DNA from: CBDHDN01 sp965261585
Lineage (GTDB): Bacteria; Pseudomonadota; Alphaproteobacteria; UBA6615
NCBI GenBank assembly: GCA_965261585.1
Contig: CBDHDN010000071.1
Location: 1 to 64,000 of the forward strand
Length of the DNA: 64,000 bases
Direction: 5' to 3'
The first letter of the stretch is position 1; every line of letters begins with the position of its first letter. Below are positions 10,918 to 20,253 of the stretch, one piece after another. The translations under genes were made by a program, and so were the position numbers. Under the pieces are notes generated by a model. The model made no database searches. It was not told the DNA's origin and saw only the letters and a list, made by a program, of their open reading frames with translations.

Positions 10918-12816
10918 CTAGCCGGCGAGCCGCCGTTCCAGGACGGTCGCGAGGCGGCGTGAGAAGGCCGTCGGGTCGGGGATCGGTTCGCCCTCGACGA
11001 TGCGGGCCTGGTCCAGCAGCAGGTAGGCGACGTCGGCGACGTCGCCGGGGTCAAGCGCGCCCTTGTCGGCCGCGTCGCCGCCAGACAGCGAGGCCGCGAG
11101 TTGCCGGATCAGCGGGTGCTTCGGGTTGAGCTCGAGGATGCGCTTGGCCGCCGTGTCAACCTGCTGGTGCTGGCGCAGCACGCGCTCAATATGCATGTCC
11201 ATGTCGCCATCGTCGGCCACCAGGCAGACGGCGCTGTCGGTCAGGCGCTTGCTCGTGCGCACGTCCTTCACGTCGTCGTTGAGCGTCAGCTTGAACGAGG
11301 CGATCAGCTTCGACAGGTCCATGGGGTCCGCCGCCTCGGCGGCCTTGCCGCCCGCCGCCGGCGCGTCGTCCTCGCCGCCGATACCGTCCAGATCCACGGC
11401 GCCTTGGGTGACGGAGCGGAACGCCTTGCCGTCGAACTCGTGCCGTATCGGCACCCAGAACTCGTCGATCGGGTCGGTCAGCAACAGCACCTCGACGCCG
11501 CGGGCGCGGAACGCCTCGAGCTGCGGCGACTTGGCGAGTGCCGCGGCGTCCTCGCCGGTGATGTAGAAGAGCTCGCTCTGCCCTTCGGCCATGCGCCCGG
11601 CATAGTCGGCGAGCGACGCCCAGCCGGGCCCCTGCGTCGTCTGGAAACGGGACAGCTTGAGCAGCGTCTCGGCGTGGCCGTTCTCCTCGTACATGCCCTC
11701 CTTGACGACGGCACCGAACGTCTCCCAGAACTTGGCGTAGTCGTCCGGCTTCTTGTCGGCCGACTTCTTCAGTTCGCCCAAGACGCGCTTGACCAGACCG
11801 TTGCGGATCTTGGTCACGACCGGGTTCTTCTGCAGCATCTCGCGGCTGATGTTGAGCGGCAGGTCCTCGGAATCGACGACACCGCGCACGAAGCGCAGCC
11901 AGGCCGGCAGCAGCTCCTCGCAATTGTCGGTGATGAAGATGCGCCGCACATAAAGCTTCAGCCGGTTGCGGCGCTCCGGATGGAACAGGTCGAACGGCCG
12001 GCTCGACGGGATGAACAGCAGGTTCGAGTATTCGATGACCCCCTCGACGCGGTTGTGCAGGGTCAGCCAGGGCTCGTCGAAGCCGTGGCTGACGTGGTGG
12101 TAGAACTCCTTGTACTGCTCCGCCGTGATCTCGCTCTTCGGCCGCATCCATAGGGCCGAAGCCGTGTTGATCTGCTCGTCCTCCTCGCCGGCCAGGACGA
12201 TCGGCAAGGCGATGTGGTCGGAATAGGTGTGTACGATCTGGCGGATCCGGGCCGGCTCGGCAAATTCGCGGTGGTCCTTGCCCAGGTGCAGGACGACCCG
12301 GGTGCCGCGCGGCGTGTCGGCCGGGCCATCGGCAACCGTAAAGTCGCCGCCGCCGGGGCTCTCCCAGTGCCAGGCCGCGTCTTCGCCGACTTTGCGGGTG
12401 ATCACCTCGACGCGGTCGGCGATCATGAACGCGGAATAGAAGCCGACGCCGAACTGGCCGATCAGGCTCACATCCTTGGTCGCATCGCCGCTCAACTGCT
12501 CGACGAAAGCCGCGGTGCCCGAGCGGGCGATCGTACCCAGGTTCTCGATCAGCTCATCACGGCCCATGCCGATGCCGTTGTCGGCGACCGTCAGCGTACC
12601 GGCCTTGGCATCGGCCGTGATCGTGATCTTCAGCGCGGCGTCGTCGCCCAACAGGTCGGGCTGCGTCAGGGCTTGATAACGCACCCTGTCGCAGGCGTCC
12701 GATGCGTTTGAGACCAGCTCCCTGAGCGCGACATCCTTATTGCTGTAGAGCGAATGGGCCACGATATCGAGCAGGCGCGATACCTCGGCCTGAAACTCGT
12801 GCTTCTCGGTGCTCAT
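10918..12816 (-). CDS. htpG: molecular chaperone HtpG (Hsp90)
   Basis: 632 residues. GHKL ATPase motifs are all present: ELVSNASDACDRVRYQAL, VADNGIGM, GTIARSGTAAF and GQFGVGFYSAFM. The middle and C-terminal dimerisation domains follow. It is a cytosolic ATP-dependent chaperone for client folding under stress. The start at 12816 gives the typical N-terminus (STEKHEFQAEVSRLLDIV). The upstream frame stays open by chance antisense to the neighbouring helicase gene and is not coding. Confidence 0.98.
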   Translation of the reverse strand: MSTEKHEFQAEVSRLLDIVAHSLYSNKDVALRELVSNASDACDRVRYQALTQPDLLGDDAALKITITADAKAGTLTVADNGIGMGRDELIENLGTIARSGTAAFVEQLSGDATKDVSLIGQFGVGFYSAFMIADRVEVITRKVGEDAAWHWESPGGGDFTVADGPADTPRGTRVVLHLGKDHREFAEPARIRQIVHTYSDHIALPIVLAGEEDEQINTASALWMRPKSEITAEQYKEFYHHVSHGFDEPWLTLHNRVEGVIEYSNLLFIPSSRPFDLFHPERRNRLKLYVRRIFITDNCEELLPAWLRFVRGVVDSEDLPLNISREMLQKNPVVTKIRNGLVKRVLGELKKSADKKPDDYAKFWETFGAVVKEGMYEENGHAETLLKLSRFQTTQGPGWASLADYAGRMAEGQSELFYITGEDAAALAKSPQLEAFRARGVEVLLLTDPIDEFWVPIRHEFDGKAFRSVTQGAVDLDGIGGEDDAPAAGGKAAEAADPMDLSKLIASFKLTLNDDVKDVRTSKRLTDSAVCLVADDGDMDMHIERVLRQHQQVDTAAKRILELNPKHPLIRQLAASLSGGDAADKGALDPGDVADVAYLLLDQARIVEGEPIPDPTAFSRRLATVLERRLAG

Positions 12817-12849
12817 CCTCGTCTCCGCTGGATCGCGTACATGCCCGAG

Positions 12850-12878
12850 ATATGTGCCAACACCGCCGATCCTGCAAG
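12850..12878 (-). promoter_or_regulatory. possible heat-shock-type promoter of htpG
   Basis: On the minus strand, CTTGCA (12878-12873) and ACATAT (12855-12850) are separated by 17 bp and end about 33 bp before the htpG ATG. The CTTG element resembles alphaproteobacterial RpoH promoters, and htpG is a known heat-shock gene in related bacteria. The match is partial. Confidence 0.45.
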
Positions 12879-12954
12879 GGGCCCCGCTGGGACCCGTCGT
12901 CTCTTCGCGATCCCGTGGCTTGCATTGATCGGCGAGGAGGCCGATTTTTAGGGC

Positions 12955-15525
12955 ATGCGTTTGTCCGTGCGGGCTCCTCGCGTTATTGCCGTTCTGGGGC
13001 CGACCAATACCGGCAAGACACATCTGGCGATCGAGCGGATGCTTGGTCATCGCAGCGGCATGATCGGCTTCCCGCTGCGCCTGCTGGCCCGCGAGAACTA
13101 TGACCGCGTCTGTCGCCTGCGCGGCACCGGGGTCGCCGCGCTGATCACCGGCGAAGAGCGCATCGTCCCGCCCAGCCCGCGCTACTTTCTGTGTACCGTC
13201 GAGGCGATGCCGCTCGACCGCCCGGTCGAGTTCCTGGCGATCGACGAGATCCAGATGTGTGCGGATCGCGAGCGCGGGCACGTCTTCACCGACCGCCTGC
13301 TGCACGCCCGCGGGCGCGAGGAGACGATGCTGCTGGGCGCCGAGACCATAGCGCCGGTGGTGCGCAAGCTTGTCCCCGATGCGGCCTTCACCACGCGGCC
13401 GCGCATGTCGCAGCTCACCTACGCCGGGCGCAAGAAGGTAACCCGGCTGCCGCGGCGCAGCGCCGTCATCGCCTTCTCCGCCGCCAACGTCTATGCCATG
13501 GCCGAGTTGATTCGGCGCCAGCGTGGCGGCGCCGCGGTCGTGCTCGGCGCCCTTAGCCCGCGCACCCGCAATGCCCAGGTCGGCATGTACGAGGCCGGCG
13601 AGGTCGACTACCTGGTCGCTACCGATGCCATCGGCATGGGGCTCAACATGGCGATCGATCACGTTGCCTTCTCGGCGCTCGGCAAATTCGACGGCCGCGC
13701 GCCGCGGCGGCTGAGCGCGGCCGAGATCGCCCAGATCGCCGGCCGCGCCGGCCGCAAGATGGCCGATGGTACGTTCGGCACGACCACCGAGGTGCCGCCG
13801 CTGGAACCGCAGCTCGTCGAGGCGCTCGAGGCGCACCGGTTCGAGCCGCTGCGGAGTGTGTACTGGCGCAATGCCGAGCTCGACTTCCACTCGCCCACGG
13901 CGCTGCGCTCGAGCCTGACGGCGCGGCCGCCGCTTGCCTCGTTGAAGCTGGCGCGCAACGCCGACGATGCTGCGGCCCTGGCGGCCGTGCTGGAGGATGC
14001 CGAGGTGCAGCGGTGCGCCGTCGGCCCGGACGCCGTGCGCCTCCTGTGGGACGTCTGCCGCATTCCCGACTTCCGCAAGGATCTGAGCGACAGCCACGGT
14101 CGTCTGGTCGCCCGTATCTTCCGCTATCTGACCTCCAGCAGCGGCGTCATTCAGGCCGACTGGGTGAAGCGCGCGATCGACCGGCTCGACCGCGTCGAGG
14201 GCGACATCGACACGCTCGTCGCGCGTATCGCCCACACCCGCACCTGGACCTACATCTCGCACCGCAGCGACTGGCTTGACGATGCGGTCGGCTGGCAGGA
14301 ACAGACGCGGGCGCTCGAGGACCGGCTGTCCGATGCCCTGCACCGGCGCTTGACTCAGCGCTTTGTCGATCGCCGGACCGCCGTGCTGGTCAGCCGCCTG
14401 CGCCTGCTCGACGCGGCGCCGGTCGACGTGTCGGCAGCCGGCGATGTCGTCGTCGCCGGTCAGCGCGTCGGCCGTATCGAGGGCTTCAACTTCGTCGCCG
14501 ACGACATGGCGCTTGCCGAGGCCGGGCCGGTGCGGGCGGCGGCCAACCGTGCCTTGCGCGACGGCATCGCCGGTCGTGTCACGGCCTGCGAGGCCGCGCC
14601 CGATGGCGACTTTCGGCTGACCGACGACGGGCGCCTGATCTGGCATGGCTCGGCGGTCGCCCGCCTCGCTGCCACGGCCGAGCCGTTGAAGCCGGGGATC
14701 AAGATGCTGCCCAGCGAGCTCCTGGATCCGGCCTCGGCGGAACGGCTGCGCCGCCGCCTGGACGGCTGGCTGACCGGGCACCTGCGCGCGGTTCTGGCAC
14801 CGTTGTTTGCGTTGCAGGAAGCACCGCTGGCCGGTCCCGCCCGCGGTCTCGCATTCCAACTGGTCGAGGGTCTCGGCGCGACGACGCGCTATGGCGCATC
14901 CGGGCAGACAGCCGTCCTGTCGCGGTCCGACCGGCGCCACCTGGCCGGGCTCGGCGTCCGGTTGGGGGTGCAGGCAATCTACCTGCCGGCGCTGCTGCGG
15001 CCCCGGCCGCTCGCCCTGCGGGCGCTGTTGTCGTCGATCAACACCGGTCGGCCACCCATCGCAATCGACGGCGTACCGCCGTCTCTGCGCGTCGACGACG
15101 CCGACCGGCCGGCCACGGACTATCTGGCGCTGGGCTATTGCGCCGCCGGCCCGTTAGCGGTCCGCGCCGACGTCCTGGAGCGTGTGCTGGCCAGCGTCCG
15201 CCGGTTCAGCAGACAGGGGCCATTTGTCGTGACGCCGGCGCTGCGGGCGCCGCTCGAGGCCAGCGTCGACGACTTTGCCGCGGTTTTGCTGGCCTGCGGT
15301 CTGGCAACGGCCCGCGACGGCGAGACACTGACGGTTCTGGGCCGGCGCAAGCCCCGCGGTGACCGGCCTGCCCGGCCGACAAAAGGCAACAGTCACGATG
15401 GCGACGAGCATCCACGGACACCGCGGCCAAGGCGTCGGCCCCGCCGGGCACCGGCGCTCGATCCGGACTCGCCGTTTGCACGGCTCAAGGTGCTGCGCGA
15501 CCCGAAGCCGCCGGGGCGCCCTTGA
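12955..15525 (+). CDS. SUV3-like ATP-dependent RNA helicase
   Basis: 856 residues. It is related to the mitochondrial degradosome helicase SUV3. Walker A is GPTNTGKT at residues 15-22, the DExH-type box is AIDEIQMCAD, and motif VI is QIAGRAGRK. SUV3-type sequence features include FPLRLLARENYDR and TDAIGMGLNM. A long C-terminal region ends in a basic and proline-rich tail. Bacterial members are found mainly in alphaproteobacteria, with a presumed role in RNA turnover. The stop overlaps the following S4-domain gene by 4 bp, suggesting that the two act together on RNA. Confidence 0.9.
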   Translation: MRLSVRAPRVIAVLGPTNTGKTHLAIERMLGHRSGMIGFPLRLLARENYDRVCRLRGTGVAALITGEERIVPPSPRYFLCTVEAMPLDRPVEFLAIDEIQMCADRERGHVFTDRLLHARGREETMLLGAETIAPVVRKLVPDAAFTTRPRMSQLTYAGRKKVTRLPRRSAVIAFSAANVYAMAELIRRQRGGAAVVLGALSPRTRNAQVGMYEAGEVDYLVATDAIGMGLNMAIDHVAFSALGKFDGRAPRRLSAAEIAQIAGRAGRKMADGTFGTTTEVPPLEPQLVEALEAHRFEPLRSVYWRNAELDFHSPTALRSSLTARPPLASLKLARNADDAAALAAVLEDAEVQRCAVGPDAVRLLWDVCRIPDFRKDLSDSHGRLVARIFRYLTSSSGVIQADWVKRAIDRLDRVEGDIDTLVARIAHTRTWTYISHRSDWLDDAVGWQEQTRALEDRLSDALHRRLTQRFVDRRTAVLVSRLRLLDAAPVDVSAAGDVVVAGQRVGRIEGFNFVADDMALAEAGPVRAAANRALRDGIAGRVTACEAAPDGDFRLTDDGRLIWHGSAVARLAATAEPLKPGIKMLPSELLDPASAERLRRRLDGWLTGHLRAVLAPLFALQEAPLAGPARGLAFQLVEGLGATTRYGASGQTAVLSRSDRRHLAGLGVRLGVQAIYLPALLRPRPLALRALLSSINTGRPPIAIDGVPPSLRVDDADRPATDYLALGYCAAGPLAVRADVLERVLASVRRFSRQGPFVVTPALRAPLEASVDDFAAVLLACGLATARDGETLTVLGRRKPRGDRPARPTKGNSHDGDEHPRTPRPRRRPRRAPALDPDSPFARLKVLRDPKPPGRP

Positions 15526-15881
15526 ACGACGGCACGATCCGCCTCGACAAATGGTTGTGGTTCGCCCGGCTCCTCAAGACGCGCGGTCTCGCATCGCGGC
15601 TGTGCAAGTCCGGCAAGCTGCGATTGAACCGGGCGACGGGCGGCAAGGCCAAGGCACAAGTCCGCGCCGGCGACGTCCTGACGTTCCCGCTCGGCCCGCG
15701 CATCCGTGTCGTCCGCATCGTCGCGCTGGGCGTGCGCCGCGGCCCGGCGGTCGAAGCGCAACAGCTCTACGAGGACCTGTCGCCGCCGCCCGATGAGGCC
15801 GCCCAACAGTGGTCGCCGCGGCCGACCAAGCGCGACCGCCGTGCCATCGTCCGCCTCAAGGACCCGGACGAGCACAGGTGA
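15522..15881 (+). CDS. S4-domain RNA-binding protein (HslR-like)
   Basis: 119 residues. The S4 domain starts at once (RLDKWLWFARLLKTRGLASRL) and is followed by a basic C-terminus. HslR/Hsp15 proteins bind stalled 50S-tRNA complexes. The TTG start at 15522 overlaps the helicase stop, and this start is needed for the RLDKWLW block to lie at the usual N-terminal position. The helicase and S4 gene pair are co-oriented. Confidence 0.88.
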   Translation: MNDGTIRLDKWLWFARLLKTRGLASRLCKSGKLRLNRATGGKAKAQVRAGDVLTFPLGPRIRVVRIVALGVRRGPAVEAQQLYEDLSPPPDEAAQQWSPRPTKRDRRAIVRLKDPDEHR

Positions 15882-15957
15882 TCGGCCACGCCCGGCCCGC
15901 CGACGGTCGCGCCGCGGGCTTGAGCGGGGCCGTTCGGCCATGCTACTCGGAGTACCC

Positions 15958-16443
15958 ATGATCAACCGCATCAAGAACCTGTTCAGCGACGCCGGCCGCC
16001 GCCGCGAGGCCGCGCCCGCCCACCACACGGCCGACGAGCTGCACTTGGCCGCGGCGGCGCTGCTGGTCGAGGCGGCGCGGCTCGACGATCGGTTCGACCC
16101 AGCCGAGTGGGAGACGATCCGGCGGCTCGTGCAGCGCCGCTTCGCTCTTTCGGAAGAGGAGGCCGAGACGCTGGTCGAGACGGCCAACCAGGAGGCCGAG
16201 CGGGCGGTCGAGCTCTATCGTTTCGCCCGCATCGTCAAGGACCGGTTCGATCATGCCGAACGGATCGAGATGATCGAGATGTTGTGGGAGGTGGTCTACG
16301 CCGACGGGAGTGTCGATCACTACGAAGCCAACTTGTTGCGGCGGGTCGCCGGACTCATCTACGTTAGCGACCAGGAATGCGGCGGCGCCCGCAAACGGGT
16401 CCAAAGTCGTCTAGGGGTCGCCCGAGCCGGCGATTCGGAATAA
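15958..16443 (+). CDS. TerB-like (tellurite resistance fold) protein
   Basis: 161 residues, all-helical. The core ELHLAAAALLVEAARLDD plus MLWEVVYADGSVDHYEANLL matches the acidic helical TerB/DjlA N-terminal fold, with conserved acidic residues that may bind metal. The start at 15958 has GGAG six bases upstream; an ATG at 15940 lacks one. The cellular role is not known for stand-alone members. Confidence 0.8.
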   Translation: MINRIKNLFSDAGRRREAAPAHHTADELHLAAAALLVEAARLDDRFDPAEWETIRRLVQRRFALSEEEAETLVETANQEAERAVELYRFARIVKDRFDHAERIEMIEMLWEVVYADGSVDHYEANLLRRVAGLIYVSDQECGGARKRVQSRLGVARAGDSE

Positions 16444-16497
16444 TCTGTCGCGCGGGTCGGCAGCCGCGGGCAAGCAGGCATCTGCGAAGGGGAAGCA

Positions 16498-16833
16498 ATG
16501 ACGTACGTGGTCACGGAACAGTGCATCAAGTGCAAGTACATGGACTGTGTCGAAGTCTGTCCGGTCGATTGCTTCTACGTTGGCGAGAACATGCTGGTCA
16601 TACACCCCGATGAGTGCATCGACTGCGGTGTCTGCGAGCCGGAATGCCCGGCGGAAGCGATCGTTCCGGACACCGAGCCGGCCATCGAGCAATGGCTCGG
16701 GTTGAATCGGGAGTATTCCGAGAAGTGGCCCAACATCACCAGCAAAGGTGAGGAAGCAGCCGACGCCGACTCGTTCAAGGGCATGGAGGGCAAGTTCGAC
16801 AAGTACTTCAGCGCCGAGCCCGGCAGCGACTGA
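16498..16833 (+). CDS. fdxA: 7Fe ferredoxin FdxA
   Basis: 111 residues. Cluster motifs are CIKCKYMDCVEVCPVDCF and CIDCGVCEPECPAEAI, giving one [3Fe-4S] and one [4Fe-4S] cluster as in the FdxA family. A typical FdxA C-terminal extension (WPNITSKGE) follows. AAGGGGAA is a good ribosome-binding site upstream. It is followed by carD, a pairing common in alphaproteobacteria. Confidence 0.96.
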   Translation: MTYVVTEQCIKCKYMDCVEVCPVDCFYVGENMLVIHPDECIDCGVCEPECPAEAIVPDTEPAIEQWLGLNREYSEKWPNITSKGEEAADADSFKGMEGKFDKYFSAEPGSD

Positions 16834-16950
16834 AGCGCGCCGCTGAGCGCGCCGGCACCGCGGCCGGTGCATGATATGTACGTTTACATGCCGCTGAGTC
16901 CTGTTAAATCGCTCTCGGTAATGCTATATTAACTTAACAACATCTAAGAT

Positions 16951-16979
16951 GGGGCGGTCGCGGGCCGTCCCTTCTTTTT
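16951..16979 (+). terminator. rho-independent terminator after fdxA
   Basis: An eight-pair GC-rich stem (16951-16971, with two G-T pairs) around a five-base loop is followed directly by TTCTTTTT. An AT-rich stretch (16905-16945, including GCTATATTAAC) precedes it and may contain a promoter. If it does, the hairpin could attenuate carD. The rest of 16834-17143 shows no gene. Confidence 0.65.
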
Positions 16980-17143
16980 GATCGGGATGCGCCCTTGCGG
17001 AAGCGCGCGCCGGCGGGCGGCGTTTGCGCCCGAGTGTGGCCCGATGCCGTGTGGTCCGGTGCCATGGCGGCCGGTACGATGCCGGTGCGAGCCTGTGGGC
17101 CCGGATCCGCTAGGAACAGCGGGATGAATAAGAGCGAGTGAGC

Positions 17144-17647
17144 ATGTCAAAAGCCAAGGACCTGGAGTTTACCGAGGGCGACTACGTCGTCTACCCGACG
17201 CATGGCGTCGGCAAGGTTACCGGCGTGGAAAAGAAGGAGATCGCGGGGCAGGAGCTGACCCTGTTCGTCATCCAGTTCGAGAAGGAGCGCATGACGCTGC
17301 GCGTGCCGATCAGCAAGGTCAAGGTGGCTGGCTTGCGCAAGCTTTCGAACCGCCGGGTGATCGAATCGGCGCTCAAGACCTTGAAGGGGCGCAGCCGTGT
17401 GAAGCGCACCATGTGGAGCCGGCGCGCCCAGGAGTACGAGGCGAAGATCAATTCCGGCGATCCGGTCTCGATTGCCGAGGTCGTGCGGGACCTGTACCGC
17501 AACGCCGACCAGCCCAATCAGTCGTACTCCGAGCGGCAGATGTATCAGGCCGCGCTCGAGCGCTTGGCGCGCGAGCTGGCCGCGGTCGAGAAGATCGACC
17601 ACGACACGGCGACGGAAAAACTTGAAAGGCTGCTCGAAGCGGCCTAG
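17144..17647 (+). CDS. carD: CarD family transcription regulator
   Basis: 167 residues. The N-terminal RNA-polymerase-interacting Tudor-like domain is seen in EGDYVVYPTHGVGKVTGVE and is followed by the helical DNA-binding domain. CarD proteins stabilise RNA polymerase open complexes at rRNA and stress promoters. The ATG at 17144 was preferred over the GTG at 17138 because AGAG is then correctly spaced. The stop codon TAG is the first three bases of a mobile repeat. Confidence 0.95.
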   Translation: MSKAKDLEFTEGDYVVYPTHGVGKVTGVEKKEIAGQELTLFVIQFEKERMTLRVPISKVKVAGLRKLSNRRVIESALKTLKGRSRVKRTMWSRRAQEYEAKINSGDPVSIAEVVRDLYRNADQPNQSYSERQMYQAALERLARELAAVEKIDHDTATEKLERLLEAA

Positions 17648-17735
17648 TGGTTCGATGCGGACGGATGGTTTCCATCCGTCCGCTGAATCGGGTCACCAGC
17701 TTGCTGATTCTGTGGGCTGATTCGCCTGACGCTTC
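17645..17735. repeat. stop-codon-anchored repeat family, copy B (3' part lost)
   Basis: It begins with TAGTGGTTCGATG; its TAG is the carD stop codon. A perfect hairpin (12-bp arms, 17657-17683) follows. The next part matches copy A at 32115 through CTGATTC and TGTGGGCTGATTCGCC and then diverges in the second hairpin. Relative to copy A, the first stem carries a T:A to G:C compensatory change. The following 17736-17949 shows no gene. Confidence 0.85.
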
Positions 17736-17949
17736 CGGCCCGCTACCCCCTTCGGCGCCGCCCTGCGCTAGCGTGTTTGGGATGCCCGGACAGGGCGGCG
17801 GGCTGGCTCGTTTAGGGGGGAGGGGGCGGTCGATGAGTGTCCGTGCCCTTGCGCGCATTTCACGTCGGGGTTTGGCAACTGCTTATTAGCGTCACGACTA
17901 TAAAACCGTACGCGGCTGTACCACGCTGTAATGCCGGGGCGGGTCAATA

Positions 17950-18762
17950 ATGGCGGACACGGCGAAATTCGCGATCTTTCGGCGCCCGCAGCGCATCTGG
18001 GCGGTCGCCTCGGTTCATGCCGATGCCGACCGCCTGGCCAAGGTTCATCGCGAGCTCGCGACGCGCTTCGAGGTCGGCGACCGCCTTGTCTATCTCGGCA
18101 ACGTCATCGGCCGCGGCAGCTATCCGCTCGAGACCGTCGAGCATCTGCTGGCCTTTCGCCGCACCGTGATCGCCAGCCGCGGCGTGCTCGTCGGCGATGT
18201 CGTGGTGCTCCGGGGCGCCCAGGAGGAGATGTGGCAGAAACTGCTGCAGCTCCACTTCGCGTTGAGCCCGTCCGAGGTCCTGGAATGGATGCTGGACCAG
18301 GGCGTCGCGGCGACGCTGAGGGCCTATGGCGGCGACGCCGACGATGGCTTCCGCGCTGCCCGGTCCGGCGCCGCGGCGCTGTCCCGCTGGACCGATTCGC
18401 TGCGCGCGGCGATGCACGCGGTCGCCGGCCACCGCCAGTTCATGAACGCCCTGCGCCGCGCCGCCTTTACGGAGGATCCGGACGGCGGGGCGCGGCTGCT
18501 GCTGGTCAACGCCGGCCTCGACTTCAGTCGCCCGTTGGAGGCCCAAAGTGACAGCTTCTGGTGGGCGACCAAGGATTTCGATCAGCTGAGCGAACCCTAC
18601 GGCGACTACAACAAAGTCGTGCGCGGCTACAATCCGCGCCACGATGGCGTCCTCACCGGTGACTACGCTATGACCCTGGACGGCGGTTCCGGCTTCGACG
18701 GCCCGCTCGTCGCCACCTGCCTGTCGCCGGCCGGCGAGGTCCTCGACATGCTCGAGGGCTGA
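17950..18762 (+). CDS. metallophosphoesterase-fold protein with degenerate active site
   Basis: 270 residues, co-linear with bacterial PPP-type phosphatases. The metal-binding motifs are changed: the usual GDIHG is ASVHAD (residues 20-25), GDxxDRG is GNVIGRG, GNHE is GAQEE and VHAG is VNAG. The late GHT motif is not recognisable. The fold-defining flanking sequence (RLVYLG, LLLVNAGLDFSRPL) remains, and the reading frame is clean, so the protein is probably made but may be a non-catalytic binder. Partner and role are unknown. It is convergent with the M48 protease gene. Confidence 0.75.
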   Translation: MADTAKFAIFRRPQRIWAVASVHADADRLAKVHRELATRFEVGDRLVYLGNVIGRGSYPLETVEHLLAFRRTVIASRGVLVGDVVVLRGAQEEMWQKLLQLHFALSPSEVLEWMLDQGVAATLRAYGGDADDGFRAARSGAAALSRWTDSLRAAMHAVAGHRQFMNALRRAAFTEDPDGGARLLLVNAGLDFSRPLEAQSDSFWWATKDFDQLSEPYGDYNKVVRGYNPRHDGVLTGDYAMTLDGGSGFDGPLVATCLSPAGEVLDMLEG

Positions 18763-18774
18763 CGCGGGCCCGCG

Positions 18775-20253
18775 CTACTGGGCGACCACCTTGACCAGGC
18801 TGCCGACGCGCGGCTGCCGGGCCGGCGCCAGGCCGTTCAGCACCTGGAACCACTCCTCCTGGAACCGCGGCAGCGCCATGCGCGCCGTGAAATGGTCCAG
18901 ATCCTCGCCCGGATCGACGGCCTCGATACTGATCCGCAGGGGCTTCAAAGACGCCGCCTCGGCCGCCGTCAGGCGGCGGAAACTGAACGTCGTGCGACGC
19001 AGCAGCACCGACAGGCGCTCGGTCAACGCCGGCAGCGTCAGGAAGGCAAAGCGGAAGATGCTGTCGCCGTCGAGGCGAATGGCGACGAGCCGCAGGTCCA
19101 TGGTGGCGTTGCCCCGGACGATGCGCGCGCTGCCCGTGGCCGCGTCGAGGCCGCCGATGTCGAGCGCCTGCAGCCCGCCGAGCGACAGGTTCTGCGCCCA
19201 AACATCGTGCACATAGCTCGTCATCCGCCCGCCGAACGGCTCCGGCGCCCCGTCGAAGCTCATGATCGCGTCGCTCGGCCCGCGCGCCACGACCTGGCGG
19301 ACACCGTTCGACAGCGTGAACCCGGGCGGCACCTCGAAGCGGAAGCCGAGCTCCGGATGGGCGAACTCGCGCCCGCGCACGAACCCCTGCTTCGGCGAGT
19401 CGCCATAAACGACGCCGTTGATCCGGCGCAGATATTCCACCGGCCCGAGGTAATCGCCGGTCGCGCCGGCCGTCTGCGCCGTCTGGATGGCGGCGGCGAC
19501 GCGGTCGCCGGTGCGCGGATGGGTCGACATCAGGCTGAACCGGTCCGCCGGGTTGGCCCGGCCGCTTACCCGCGCGCTGAGCGCGCCCTCAGCCTGCAGC
19601 TGGCTCAGGAACGTCGCCATCGCCACACTGTCGTAGCCGGTGCGCGACAGGTAGCGCACCACGCCCAGGGTATCGGCCTCGAACTCCTGGTCGCGGGAAT
19701 AGGCGCTCAGATAAGTCGCGGCGCCAAGCTGCGCCAGCTGGCCCGCCGGCGCGCCGACGACGGCACCCAGCACGTTGGCGCCGAGCCCGGCGATGATGGT
19801 CTGGCTGTAACGCTGGGCCGAGTGTCGCGCCGTCACGTGGCCGATCTCGTGCGCCAGCACGCCGGCCAGCTCGGCCTCGTTGCGGGCCAGCGCGAGCAGC
19901 CCGCGGCTCACATAGACATAGCCGCCGGGCAGCGCGAACGCATTGACGATGCTGCTGTCGAGCACGGTGAACGTGAACTTCAACTCGGGCAAATCGGAGT
20001 TGCGGGCGAGCCGCTGGCCGACCTCGTCGACATAAGCGGCAATGCCGGCATCGTCATAGGCGCCGCCGAACGTGGCGAGGATCTTCGGGTGCTCCTCGGC
20101 GCCGATCTGCAGCTCCTGTTGCGGCGACATAAAGCCGGTGAAGCTGTTGCGCCCGGTAGCCGGGTTGGTCGTGCAGGCCGCCAGCGCGACGAGCGCCAGC
20201 GACAACGCCGGGACGCGGATCGCCCGGCGGTCTCGGTTCGCCTTCGAGCTCAT
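18775..20253 (-). CDS. M48 family metalloprotease lipoprotein (BepA-like)
   Basis: 492 residues. A lipoprotein signal ends in LVALAAC with the lipid-modified cysteine at residue 27. The zinc motif HEIGH is at 135-139 and the third ligand is in EFEADTLG. The C-terminal half is a family-specific extension rather than clear TPRs. The likely place is the periplasmic face of the outer membrane, in protein quality control as for BepA/LoiP. The start overlaps the upstream nuclease-fold gene stop by 4 bp. Confidence 0.92.
   Translation of the reverse strand: MSSKANRDRRAIRVPALSLALVALAACTTNPATGRNSFTGFMSPQQELQIGAEEHPKILATFGGAYDDAGIAAYVDEVGQRLARNSDLPELKFTFTVLDSSIVNAFALPGGYVYVSRGLLALARNEAELAGVLAHEIGHVTARHSAQRYSQTIIAGLGANVLGAVVGAPAGQLAQLGAATYLSAYSRDQEFEADTLGVVRYLSRTGYDSVAMATFLSQLQAEGALSARVSGRANPADRFSLMSTHPRTGDRVAAAIQTAQTAGATGDYLGPVEYLRRINGVVYGDSPKQGFVRGREFAHPELGFRFEVPPGFTLSNGVRQVVARGPSDAIMSFDGAPEPFGGRMTSYVHDVWAQNLSLGGLQALDIGGLDAATGSARIVRGNATMDLRLVAIRLDGDSIFRFAFLTLPALTERLSVLLRRTTFSFRRLTAAEAASLKPLRISIEAVDPGEDLDHFTARMALPRFQEEWFQVLNGLAPARQPRVGSLVKVVAQ

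Noticed and set aside
12817..14940. Long minus-strand open frame extending htpG upstream to 1340 codons
   Set aside because: It is antisense to the SUV3-like helicase and has the Arg/Gly/Ala-rich composition of GC-rich shadow frames; HtpG begins properly at 12816.
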